A stretch of DNA of 64,000 bases, taken from assembly GCA_938036155.1 (NCBI GenBank), contig CALHPA010000003.1:28342-92341 (forward strand), given 5' to 3'. The DNA is from an uncultured bacterium. Its GTDB lineage: Bacteria > Patescibacteriota > Saccharimonadia > Saccharimonadales > Saccharimonadaceae. This document shows positions 35,166-43,959 of this stretch, piece after piece. The position numbers and the translations under genes are program-made. Position 1 is the first letter of the stretch; the number at the start of each line of letters is the position of its first letter. The notes beneath the pieces were generated by a model that did no database searches, had not been told where the DNA came from, and saw only the letters and a program-made list of their open reading frames with translations.

Positions 35166-35200
35166 AAATCAGCAAGAATGGACATCTGCTGATTTTTTAT
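35166..35200 (+). terminator. tRNA-Lys terminator
   Basis: A 9-bp AAATCAGCA/TGCTGATTT stem with a T run; it converges on the Clp-like gene. Confidence 0.85.
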
Positions 35201-35206
35201 TTTGTA

Positions 35207-37582
35207 TTAGCTTTGCTGAACTATCTCCGGAGTAATTTCAATATTCGAACCAGCTTGAGCTTCACCAGAAAGCATTTTTCGTGCAATAGTATTTTCCACA
35301 ACTCGTTGTATAACTCTTCTCATTGGCCGAGCACCGAGTTTTGGGTCGTATCCCAGATCTGCAAGCAATATTTTAGCCTCTGGTGTGACAGAAACTGTAA
35401 TTTTTTGTCCAGCAAGAGTTTTATTTACTCCAATAATCATCAAATCAATAATTTGCATAAGATTTTCTTTTGTAAGTGGTTCGAAAACGACAATTTCATC
35501 AAAACGGTTCAGAAATTCAGGGCGAAATTCACGGCTTGCAATTAAGTCATTTACAATAATTTCTTCAGCGCTTGTTGAATCGTAGCCACGAGAAATTAGT
35601 TCTTGAATTCGCTCAGATCCAGCATTTGATGTCGCAATGATAATCGCGTCTCGGAACGAAACCTCGCGATTTTTTTCATCCCTTAAAATACCTTCATCTA
35701 AAACTTGCAAAAGCGCAGTTAAAACATTTGGATGAGCCTTTTCAATTTCATCTAAAAGAACAACCGAGAAAGGCTTTTTCATCATTTGAGCAGTTAGAGA
35801 GCTCGCATCACGCGCACCATCTGCAATCAATCTTGATACATCATCGAGATTTACAAATTCATTCAAGTCAAGACGAACAATATTATTTTCACCGTTAAAA
35901 TAAACTTCTGAAAGTGCCTTCGAAAGCTCTGTTTTACCAACTCCAGTTGGACCAAGAAAGAGAAATGTTCCAATCGGTCTGTTTTGATTTCGAACACCAG
36001 TTCTCGCACGGCGCAAAGCATTTGCTACAGCTGAAACTGCTTTTTCCTGACCAACCATTCTGGCGTGCAATAAATCTTCAAGGTTTAATAAAGTTTCCTT
36101 TTCTTCATTAACATTTGCAGTAGCAATTTTTACATTCATTGTTTGCTCAATAGCCTTTTCAACCGAACTTGCCGTTACAATTTTATTATCAGCAAATCCT
36201 GCCGCCATCTCTAACAAGCGCACCGCCCGCCCTGGCATTTCTAAATCGAAAATATATCTTTCACTTAGTTTAAAAGCTTCTTTAAGTGCTTGAAATTGAT
36301 AAAACACACCATTTTGATGTTCGAAAATTAACAGCTTATCTTGCATAACCGCCAGTGTTTCATCGTAATTAGCTGGCTTAACTTGTAATCTATTCATTGC
36401 TTGAGCAAGTGCTGGGTTCTTTGCTGAAATTTGCAAAAATCTCTGCTCATCAAGAGTTAATATTAATCTTAAAGCACCAGCCTGAATAATAGGAAGAAGT
36501 AAATTCGAAACATCAACTGAGCCAACGCCATCTTCAAAAAATAGCTGAGCATTATCAAGACAAATAATTATATTTTTAGCAGCATAAGCTTCATTTAAAA
36601 CATAGTTCAGCAAATTTTCTATTTCACCTCGGCCTGGTGCCGCAGCAATCAAAGATGCAGCATCGAGAGAAATAACCTGCCTAAATTTCAAATTTGAAGG
36701 GATCTTCTCACTACCATTTGCAATTTTTGCGGCGAAAGAATTTACAACAGTAGTCTTACCAACGCCATCAGCGCCAATCAGAGCAATATTCTGTTTTCCA
36801 TTACCACTAAATTGTTCAATCATTTTCAAAACTAAATCTTTATGTTGCTCTAAATTTGAAGACATTAGAATATTGTTTGAAACCTGATTTGTAATATTTA
36901 ATCCGAAACGATTCAAGGTTGGAGTATAGCCAAACGACCAATCGCGAGCAATTCCACCAGTTTTCATTGGAATTTTAGATTGGCTTATTAATGAAAAAAT
37001 ATGATCGTGCCACAAAACACCACGCTCTAAATCTTCAAAATCAAGATAAAACTGTGCAAGAAGCGTTTCGTAATTTGGAAAATTTCGAATTATCGCAAGA
37101 GTTAAAACCGAACCAGAAACGGTTTTAGTTTTTAATTTTTGCTGAATTTGCAACGCAGTTTGAAAAATATTCTCAGGTGAATTTTGTGGAATCTGAACCA
37201 AACTCTCAATCGTAGTTTTTCCAAGCCCAAAACGTGAAATAATGAACTTTCCACCAGAACTTTCTAAAACTACTTTTGCGATCTGCTCGCTTGTTGGATT
37301 TTTCGAAAGTTTTCCTAGAATATTACTAGCTAACTGTCCTTCAATATTTAAATCTTTTAATGGCTCCAACCTGTGAAGCTCACCATTCCACCAATGAATT
37401 AGAATTGTGATTATTGATGAAAATGCCAAAATTAACCAACCAAGAGATGAATCCATTAAAATTAAACAAAATCCACTCAAAATTCCAACAATTTTTAAAA
37501 TTTTAAGGAGAAACAAAAATCCCCTAAGCCCGTTCATTAAACGGGATTTTTTTACGCGCAAATTATTATAATCAAAAATCAT
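35207..37582 (-). CDS. membrane-anchored ClpB/ClpC-like AAA+ ATPase
   Basis: Two membrane helices near the N-terminus (about residues 19-63) precede a Clp_N-like region and two AAA+ modules. Module 1 has Walker A GADGVGKT (about 270-277), but its Walker B reads ICLDNAQ, with Asn in place of the catalytic Glu. Module 2 is intact: GPTGVGKT (about 544-551) and VLLDEIEKAH (D611, E612). No ClpB middle coiled coil and no IGF loop for ClpP are evident. The ATG at 37582 follows AAAAGGAG; a TTG three codons earlier is also open. It overlaps the upstream membrane gene. A role in extracting membrane proteins is inferred. Confidence 0.82.
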   Translation of the reverse strand: MIFDYNNLRVKKSRLMNGLRGFLFLLKILKIVGILSGFCLILMDSSLGWLILAFSSIITILIHWWNGELHRLEPLKDLNIEGQLASNILGKLSKNPTSEQIAKVVLESSGGKFIISRFGLGKTTIESLVQIPQNSPENIFQTALQIQQKLKTKTVSGSVLTLAIIRNFPNYETLLAQFYLDFEDLERGVLWHDHIFSLISQSKIPMKTGGIARDWSFGYTPTLNRFGLNITNQVSNNILMSSNLEQHKDLVLKMIEQFSGNGKQNIALIGADGVGKTTVVNSFAAKIANGSEKIPSNLKFRQVISLDAASLIAAAPGRGEIENLLNYVLNEAYAAKNIIICLDNAQLFFEDGVGSVDVSNLLLPIIQAGALRLILTLDEQRFLQISAKNPALAQAMNRLQVKPANYDETLAVMQDKLLIFEHQNGVFYQFQALKEAFKLSERYIFDLEMPGRAVRLLEMAAGFADNKIVTASSVEKAIEQTMNVKIATANVNEEKETLLNLEDLLHARMVGQEKAVSAVANALRRARTGVRNQNRPIGTFLFLGPTGVGKTELSKALSEVYFNGENNIVRLDLNEFVNLDDVSRLIADGARDASSLTAQMMKKPFSVVLLDEIEKAHPNVLTALLQVLDEGILRDEKNREVSFRDAIIIATSNAGSERIQELISRGYDSTSAEEIIVNDLIASREFRPEFLNRFDEIVVFEPLTKENLMQIIDLMIIGVNKTLAGQKITVSVTPEAKILLADLGYDPKLGARPMRRVIQRVVENTIARKMLSGEAQAGSNIEITPEIVQQS

Positions 37583-38052
37583 AAGAACCAACTCCTTTTT
37601 GTTTTATTCGGCTTAATCTCTTTTGATGGAGCATTTTTTTGCCAATTTTTAAAATCATCCTTAATTTTTGGAATAATTTTTGGCGTCCAACCAGTTGTAA
37701 AAATTACAGCAAGAATAATTGGTAAAACTGGTGAGATCAACCATAAAATCAACATTATTAGGCCCCAAATCGCCTTAAAGCTAATAAAAAATATACCGAT
37801 TATCATTATTATTGTTCGCAAAAAAGAGCCAATAAACCTAGAAAAAAGTTTATCAAAAAACTTCTTAATTCGAACTTCAATTGAAGCATTCGAAACGCCT
37901 AAAGCATCAATTTGCCGAAAAGGTGCAAACCAAGTTTTTATTAAAAGACCAAGCGAAAAAGTATCAATCGAGCGTTCGATTCCATCTAAAATTTTCTCAG
38001 CACGCCAAGCTAGCCCTTTACCATACCACCAAGCTAAAAAAGACATAAACAT
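37579..38052 (-). CDS. membrane protein, partner gene of the Clp-like ATPase
   Basis: Unrecognised protein of about 157 aa. It has an amphipathic N-terminal region (WWYGKGLAWRAEKILDGIERSID), an internal basic linker, then two long hydrophobic stretches (about 80-115 and 117-135) and a Lys-rich tail. Start at 38052: a TATAAT box ends 6 nt before this ATG, so the open frame's earlier GTG cannot be transcribed. Its end overlaps the ATPase start, so the two are probably translated together and may form a complex. Confidence 0.7.
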   Translation of the reverse strand: MFMSFLAWWYGKGLAWRAEKILDGIERSIDTFSLGLLIKTWFAPFRQIDALGVSNASIEVRIKKFFDKLFSRFIGSFLRTIIMIIGIFFISFKAIWGLIMLILWLISPVLPIILAVIFTTGWTPKIIPKIKDDFKNWQKNAPSKEIKPNKTKRSWFL

Positions 38053-38089
38053 AATTAAATTATACACTAAAAAAAGTTTTTTCGCAATT

Positions 38090-38117
38090 TTGAAATTTAT
38101 TTTTTTTGTGTTAAAAT
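38090..38117 (+). promoter_or_regulatory. rny promoter
   Basis: TTGAAA, a 16-bp spacer and TAAAAT; an AAAGGA site precedes the ATG at 38177. Confidence 0.65.
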
Positions 38118-38176
38118 GGTTTTAGGCATAATATTGCTTTTGATTTTTTAATGTATTTATTGATGAAAGGAACAAT

Positions 38177-39682
38177 ATGGAAATAATTATAGCTACGCTT
38201 GGCGTTTTGTTTGGCGGCGGTAGCGCTTTTGCATATCAAAAAGTGAAAACTGCAAATGCAAAAAATAATTCAGATAAAATTATTGCTGAAGCCCGAAAAA
38301 AATCAGCTGAAATCTTAGAACGTGCAAATGAAAAAGCCTTAAAAATTACCGAAAAGGCTAACGAAGATGAATCAGAACGGCGAAAAGAAATTCGAAAAAC
38401 TGAAAATCGCCTTGCAGAACGAGAAGAATCTCTCGACCGAAAACTTGATCAGATTGATTTACGAACTGAAAAACTTCGAAATAATGAGCTTGAAGTTGAA
38501 AAACTCAAAAATGAGATTAAAGAAATTCGCAAAAAGCAAGATGAAAAACTTGAAAAAATTGCGAAGCTTTCAAAAAAAGAAGCGGCTGAAAAAATTATGA
38601 AAATTGCCGAAAGAAATATGGCTCAAGATATGGTTAATCTAGTTGCAAAGCTCCAAAAAAATGCAACCGAAGATGCCGAAGAACGAGCTCAGGCTATTTT
38701 AGTTTCAGCAATGGAACGAATTTCAAGCGAAGTAACGGCTGAACGAACAGTTACCGCTTTAAAACTCCCTGATGATGAAATGAAAGGTCGAATTATTGGC
38801 AAAGAGGGCCGAAATATCCAAGCTCTCCAGCGCGAAACTGGTGTAGATATATTGGTTGATGATACCCCCGGAATGGTTGTTCTTTCAAGTTTCGACCCTG
38901 TTCGCCGCCAAGTTGCACGACTTTCGCTTGAGCTTTTAATGAAGGACGGGCGAATCAATCCGGCAAGAATTGAAGAAGTTGTTGAAAAAGCTGAGCGTGA
39001 AATAAATAAGGAAATTAATCGTGCTGGCGAAGATGCTGCTCGTGAAGTTGGACTTTCAGGTTTACCTCATGAGATGTTGCGACTACTTGGCGAATTAAAG
39101 TTTCGGACAAGTTATGGCCAGAATGTTTTGAAACATTCAACAGAAATGGCTAATGTTGCAGGCTTAATTGCTGAAGAAATTGGTGCAAATGTTAAAATTG
39201 CGAAAACTGCCGCGCTCTTCCACGACATTGGAAAAGCTGTAACTCATAAGATTGAAGGAAAACATGCCCAAATAGGTGCTGAACTTGCCGAAAAATATGG
39301 AATGGATCCACGGGTTGTAAACGCAATTGCGGCACACCATGAAGATGTTGAGGCCACAACAGTCGAGGCAATTATTGTTAAAATTACCGATGCGATGAGT
39401 GCTTCTCGACCAGGAACTCGAAATGCTTCTGCTGAAAACTTTGTGGAAAGAATGCGCGAGCTTGAAAATGTTGCAACCAGTTTTAAAGGAATAAATAAGG
39501 CTTATGCAATTTCAGCTGGTAGAGAGATTCGCGTAATAGTTTCGCCTGAATCTGTCGACGATCTTTCGGCAATAAAAATGGCACGAGATATTGCAGATAA
39601 AATTGAAAGCACGATGCAATATCCGGGCGTAATCAAAGTTAATATAATTCGTGAAACACGTGCAATCGAATATGCAAAATAA
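38177..39682 (+). CDS. rny: ribonuclease Y
   Basis: Membrane-bound endoribonuclease that starts mRNA decay. A short N-terminal membrane helix (IIIATLGVLFGGGSAFAY), a long Lys/Glu coiled coil (about 25-160), a KH domain with GRIIGKEGRN near 208-217 and an HD domain with FHDIGKA near residue 350 occur in family order. Length is 501 aa, normal. Many of its arginines use CGA. Confidence 0.96.
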   Translation: MEIIIATLGVLFGGGSAFAYQKVKTANAKNNSDKIIAEARKKSAEILERANEKALKITEKANEDESERRKEIRKTENRLAEREESLDRKLDQIDLRTEKLRNNELEVEKLKNEIKEIRKKQDEKLEKIAKLSKKEAAEKIMKIAERNMAQDMVNLVAKLQKNATEDAEERAQAILVSAMERISSEVTAERTVTALKLPDDEMKGRIIGKEGRNIQALQRETGVDILVDDTPGMVVLSSFDPVRRQVARLSLELLMKDGRINPARIEEVVEKAEREINKEINRAGEDAAREVGLSGLPHEMLRLLGELKFRTSYGQNVLKHSTEMANVAGLIAEEIGANVKIAKTAALFHDIGKAVTHKIEGKHAQIGAELAEKYGMDPRVVNAIAAHHEDVEATTVEAIIVKITDAMSASRPGTRNASAENFVERMRELENVATSFKGINKAYAISAGREIRVIVSPESVDDLSAIKMARDIADKIESTMQYPGVIKVNIIRETRAIEYAK

Positions 39683-39699
39683 TAATTTCAGAATATAAT

Positions 39700-39727
39700 A
39701 AAATAGCCTTCATAAAGGCTATTTTAT
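39700..39727. terminator. bidirectional terminator between rny and the pilus-like operon
   Basis: AAAATAGCCTT, a CATA loop and AAGGCTATTTT form an 11-bp stem with T-rich ends on both strands. Confidence 0.9.
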
Positions 39728-39728
39728 A

Positions 39729-40949
39729 TTACATCTTACAATTTAATCCACTATTTTTAATTTTAGTTGTTGAGAAATCTTTGCAAATTGGCTCATCTCC
39801 TTCAGTTTGAGCAGAAAACAGAGGAACTGGGAAATTACTATCATGAAATCCAATTCGACTTTCAACCCTTCTAAATTGATTATTTGCTCGACCAGTTGAA
39901 TCAACTTTTGGCTGAATACCTTTAAAATCTATAATATTACCGTTATTCATAAGCTCAATTTTGAATTCGGCATTATTCATTAAAGGCGTCAATCGAGCAT
40001 ACAGAACATCATTCGGAGAAACATTTCGCCCAATATTTATCACCATTTCACAAGCATAGGTACTTGATCCAGCGCCAAGATCATCTAAACATCTAGTAAA
40101 AGTATAGTCATTTGTCGACTGTGCAGAATTTTCATCTCGACGAACAGTTGGTAGATTCGAACTATTTACAACTCGATAATCCATACCAGAGGCAGGATAA
40201 AATAGCATTTCACTCGCACCATTTCCATCGTCTGGGTAAGGTGTATCCATACTTGTTGATGAATTTCCATTATGTCCAGGAACATAACCATATAATTGGG
40301 TTTTTAATATGGCTGGTCTATTTTGAGCCTGCCAATCTTTCAAAATATTAGGGCGAGCATTAGGATTATTTATTGAATCTAGCGATATTTTTGAGCCATT
40401 CATCATATTATTTTTGGTGTGCCACTTAACACGAATCTGGTTAAAACTCGAAACACCTTTTAAGCTAATAACTGAAGGCGTCCCTTCGTTACTTTGGCCT
40501 AAAAAATCAGAATTATCTGTTTTAATTTTAACACAAGTATAAGCTTGATTTAAATCTCGGTCGGCATTTCCTCCACCAGTGCTTGTTGTAGTTTGCACTA
40601 TAGTTTCACCGCCATTAGCACCAATCCCAGCAGTCGCCAAAGTATAGCAACTATCAGATAAAATTGCCTTTGTCATCTCACTGCAATCATACGTTTTACC
40701 TTCGAAAACCTTCTTACCAACATCTGCGCCACCGCAGGCACCTTTATAAATTCGTAAAAATCTTTTAGCGTCTTCAACACCAGCCTGAGCACTATCATAG
40801 GCACTTTGTGAAAGATCTAGTTTACTAGCTTGCTCTTGGTCTCGGAGCATAATCCGCAAAAAGCTTGCGGACATAATCGAGACCAAAATACTAACCATAA
40901 TAACAACAAAGATCGAAACCCCACCTTTTTTAAACTCTCTATTAGCCAT
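39729..40949 (-). CDS. pilus-associated (PilX-like) membrane protein
   Basis: A 406-aa protein with a single N-terminal membrane helix (VSIFVVIMVSILVSIMSASFL) followed by LRDQEQASKLDLSQSAYDSAQAGVEDAK, the arrangement seen at the start of PilX-type minor pilin proteins. The long outer region is beta-rich and not recognised. Two cysteines near the end of the outer region (CKDF, LNCKM) and CGG/CSEM pairs earlier suggest disulfides. Third gene of a tight operon. Confidence 0.65.
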   Translation of the reverse strand: MANREFKKGGVSIFVVIMVSILVSIMSASFLRIMLRDQEQASKLDLSQSAYDSAQAGVEDAKRFLRIYKGACGGADVGKKVFEGKTYDCSEMTKAILSDSCYTLATAGIGANGGETIVQTTTSTGGGNADRDLNQAYTCVKIKTDNSDFLGQSNEGTPSVISLKGVSSFNQIRVKWHTKNNMMNGSKISLDSINNPNARPNILKDWQAQNRPAILKTQLYGYVPGHNGNSSTSMDTPYPDDGNGASEMLFYPASGMDYRVVNSSNLPTVRRDENSAQSTNDYTFTRCLDDLGAGSSTYACEMVINIGRNVSPNDVLYARLTPLMNNAEFKIELMNNGNIIDFKGIQPKVDSTGRANNQFRRVESRIGFHDSNFPVPLFSAQTEGDEPICKDFSTTKIKNSGLNCKM

Positions 40950-40951
40950 AT

Positions 40952-43429
40952 TTAATACCTCACCGGAAGTTCTTTAGTATAAGTTGTAACAATTTTACCT
41001 GCACTACCAGATTGAGCCTGAGCCCACAAGTAGGTATCTGCTGATTGGTTAAAAATCTCAGCAGGACTGGTTAGCGTATCTTTTGCCGTTCCGTCAGAAC
41101 CAGCGGTTCGCCACAATCGTAGCCCTTTTGAAACAGTTCCACCACGCACACGTAGCTGATTGTCGCAATTTTTTATATTAACATCATTGGCATTCTGAGT
41201 ACCGTTAATCGCACAGGTATTTATTACCCCTCGAGAGATCAACCACGCATCAACTCTTTTTACTCCTTGGTCAATAGCAATATCTCCATCGGCAATAATT
41301 ATAATCTGGCGAAAATCCGAATCGTTATTTACAGTCCTGTCGGCATTTACAATATCGCCAGAAATTCGAATATTTTTACCATAGATCACTCGAGTTTGCT
41401 TATCAGCCGAAATTGAACCGAGCTGCTTGCTTGAATCGCCATAAACTTCAACTTTCGTATTCGTATCTTCGAAATTCTTTTTTGGAAATTTTGAAGCAAT
41501 ATTTGAAATTAACGAATCAATGCTTGATTTTCCTTGACCGAAACTACTTTTCGAAGAGTAATCCTCGATTACTAGCTTTTGTGTACTCTGTGAAGATTCA
41601 GTTCGAAAATCTTTAATTTTAACACTCGAAAGTGCTTCATATTCAACCCATGAGCCAAGAACTCCCTGTTTTGTTGGAGATAAACTTGTTCGAATACCTG
41701 ATTTTGAATAAACGCCGTTTCCCCAGAATTGAACTTTTGGTTTTTTAACTAACTTAATACAAATTGGTGCGCCGTGACGCCAGTCTAAGTTTTCTCGTTC
41801 TTGCTTGGCTTGCTCAGCCTGACTTTGATTTGAACTCATCTTGTATGGTGAGATGGAAAGTGCAACGCAATAACGGGTTCCCGCCTCAGCGCCATCTTCA
41901 ATTGAAGGTATAAAGTCTGCAACTTGAGTATCTCTATTGAATTTTCCAGTCCCTTCTTTAACAACACGACAGTTCTCAATTCCTTGATAGTCTTGATAAT
42001 AAAAGTTTGAGGGTGAACAAGTATCACTATTTGTATTATCTCTCTTATTATTTTGAGTTACAAAACTCTCTTTATCCGAAGGAACGCGCCAAGTTGTAAT
42101 TTTATATTTTATTGATGAAGTTTCAGTTCCACCTCCTGGAATATTAATTTCCTCACCATCGTTTGGATCATTTGGTACTTTTCCATTGGTAGGAATATCT
42201 AAATCACCACCAGAACAGTTTCGAATTTTATCAATTTTAACACAGGGTGTTATTTCAAAATCATAAGGAACATAGACACAAGCATCATTGGTAGTTTTAT
42301 TATATCTATTAGTGTCATTAATATCTCCAGCAGCAACTCCATATGACATTTTTGAGCATATTATCTTTCCAGCCATATCTCTGGTTACCTTAAAGATCTC
42401 TCTATCGGTATCTATTGCATTAATCGTATCCCAAATATTACCTTGATTAATTATTGTAGGGCGATTGTTACCCCGATATTTATTCCATCTAAAATTATAG
42501 TTTCTATTTACTAAATAATCGCCATATCCATCATTCCTGATAGTTCGATAATAGCCAATACCGCTAACATCATCTCTATTAAAATCTTTGCCTGTAACTT
42601 TATGCCTAAAAGAAACCCATTGGCCAACTCTAGCAGTCTGAGGATTATAGCGACCATTACTCTTAAATCTTGAATCGTTTGAATTAATTCTCTGGTTAGA
42701 ATTTAAAACTGCCGCTTTAGTATCTCCTTCAACATTAAATTTGACTGGTGCTTTAACCCTTAGAATGATATCAAGGTAATAACAATTTCCCGGAAGACCT
42801 TCGTGATCATCTGCCCAGCTATGATTTCCCACTCCATAAAAATTCCAACACTGCCATACATTAAATTTTATATAATCTCCGTCTGATAGTTTATTTATCT
42901 CAGACTCTTTAATAGATATCTTAGCAACCCCGATACGGCCAGCCTCTCTCTCGTTCAAATGGAAGTTAAAAGCGGCTCCTTGGCCCCTTCTACCCACGGG
43001 GACAGATCCATTACTTTCAAGTTTACTAGCATCTAACTCATCTTTTTGGATTCTGATATTTGTAGCAGCAGCATGATTTGGACCTATACATGCCATTGCA
43101 GCGATATTAAGATAAAAGCTTCTACTCTCTTTACTTACTTGAAAATCATTTTTTTCGTAAACGGAACTAATAACCTTTTTACCTTCAGGGTCGGCAGATA
43201 TCCAGTTTCCTGTTACTGATACAGGACTATTATACCTATCAAAATCAATTTCAGTTCCTTCATATGTTTTTTGCTTAATCATTGTACCACGAGCATTACA
43301 AGTATCTAGAAGCCTTCGAGCAACACTATGCGGTAAGGAGTCGGCAGCATTTGTATTCTTTTGAAAAAATACAGAATTAAATATACAAGATAGCAAAATA
43401 GCAAAAAATAAAATATTAAGTTTTTTCAT
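40952..43429 (-). CDS. large secreted protein, second gene of the pilus-like operon
   Basis: An 825-aa protein with a clear signal peptide (MKKLNILFFAILLSCIFNSVFF, ending near NAADS). The rest is beta-rich with about a dozen cysteines and no membrane helix. A block VQFWGNGVYSKSGIRT and a C-terminal segment (GDIAIDQGVKRVDAWLISRGVINTC, SPAEIFNQSADTYLW) look like a parallel beta or filament-associated fold. It starts one base after the preceding stop (TAAATG). No known function. Confidence 0.65.
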   Translation of the reverse strand: MKKLNILFFAILLSCIFNSVFFQKNTNAADSLPHSVARRLLDTCNARGTMIKQKTYEGTEIDFDRYNSPVSVTGNWISADPEGKKVISSVYEKNDFQVSKESRSFYLNIAAMACIGPNHAAATNIRIQKDELDASKLESNGSVPVGRRGQGAAFNFHLNEREAGRIGVAKISIKESEINKLSDGDYIKFNVWQCWNFYGVGNHSWADDHEGLPGNCYYLDIILRVKAPVKFNVEGDTKAAVLNSNQRINSNDSRFKSNGRYNPQTARVGQWVSFRHKVTGKDFNRDDVSGIGYYRTIRNDGYGDYLVNRNYNFRWNKYRGNNRPTIINQGNIWDTINAIDTDREIFKVTRDMAGKIICSKMSYGVAAGDINDTNRYNKTTNDACVYVPYDFEITPCVKIDKIRNCSGGDLDIPTNGKVPNDPNDGEEINIPGGGTETSSIKYKITTWRVPSDKESFVTQNNKRDNTNSDTCSPSNFYYQDYQGIENCRVVKEGTGKFNRDTQVADFIPSIEDGAEAGTRYCVALSISPYKMSSNQSQAEQAKQERENLDWRHGAPICIKLVKKPKVQFWGNGVYSKSGIRTSLSPTKQGVLGSWVEYEALSSVKIKDFRTESSQSTQKLVIEDYSSKSSFGQGKSSIDSLISNIASKFPKKNFEDTNTKVEVYGDSSKQLGSISADKQTRVIYGKNIRISGDIVNADRTVNNDSDFRQIIIIADGDIAIDQGVKRVDAWLISRGVINTCAINGTQNANDVNIKNCDNQLRVRGGTVSKGLRLWRTAGSDGTAKDTLTSPAEIFNQSADTYLWAQAQSGSAGKIVTTYTKELPVRY

Positions 43430-43852
43430 TTAGAATAGATCTCCAACATCTTTATATTTTAATCCTGAAGGTTTAATATACTCAATATAGCTAACACCGC
43501 TAATTTTTAAGCTCGGGTTTTGATCCTTATTGATCATTTCTTCAAGAGTTTTAAATGTTTTTTCCTGGTCTTCCGTTCCGATAAAAAGCCGCATTAAAAC
43601 ACAGTTGGAATCCTTCTCATTTCCTGCTTTTTTCGAAATCTCATCGCCCAAAGCTTTTGCGTTTTTAGCGTACTCTTCTTTTCTACCTTTAATATTGTTA
43701 TACTTATTAATAATATCATCCCCACAGACCGAACCAACAGGGTTTTTCATTGTGGCAATATCATTTTTATTTTTAATCACTTGCACCACGTTTAATCCTG
43801 CGCTCAAAATAGCAATAACTAAAACTACGCCAAATAATATTTTATGTTTCAT
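43430..43852 (-). CDS. small anchored extracytoplasmic protein, first gene of the operon
   Basis: A 140-aa protein: one N-terminal membrane helix (ILFGVVLVIAILSAGLNVVQVI), then a charged helical region with two cysteines (VCGDD, NCVLM). A GGTGGAG ribosome-binding site and a good promoter precede it. It directly precedes the 825-aa gene, so the three products probably form one surface structure. Confidence 0.65.
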   Translation of the reverse strand: MKHKILFGVVLVIAILSAGLNVVQVIKNKNDIATMKNPVGSVCGDDIINKYNNIKGRKEEYAKNAKALGDEISKKAGNEKDSNCVLMRLFIGTEDQEKTFKTLEEMINKDQNPSLKISGVSYIEYIKPSGLKYKDVGDLF

Positions 43853-43891
43853 TATCTAAGTTTCTCCACCTTAAAAATATTCTCTAAAACA

Positions 43892-43920
43892 ATTATAAAC
43901 AAAAGCGTTTTAAAAATCAA
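43892..43920 (-). promoter_or_regulatory. promoter of the pilus-like operon
   Basis: TTGATT, exactly 17 bp, then TATAAT on the minus strand. Confidence 0.85.
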
Positions 43921-43959
43921 GACTGCACCGTAGAAAACCTATCTTACAATATATATTTA

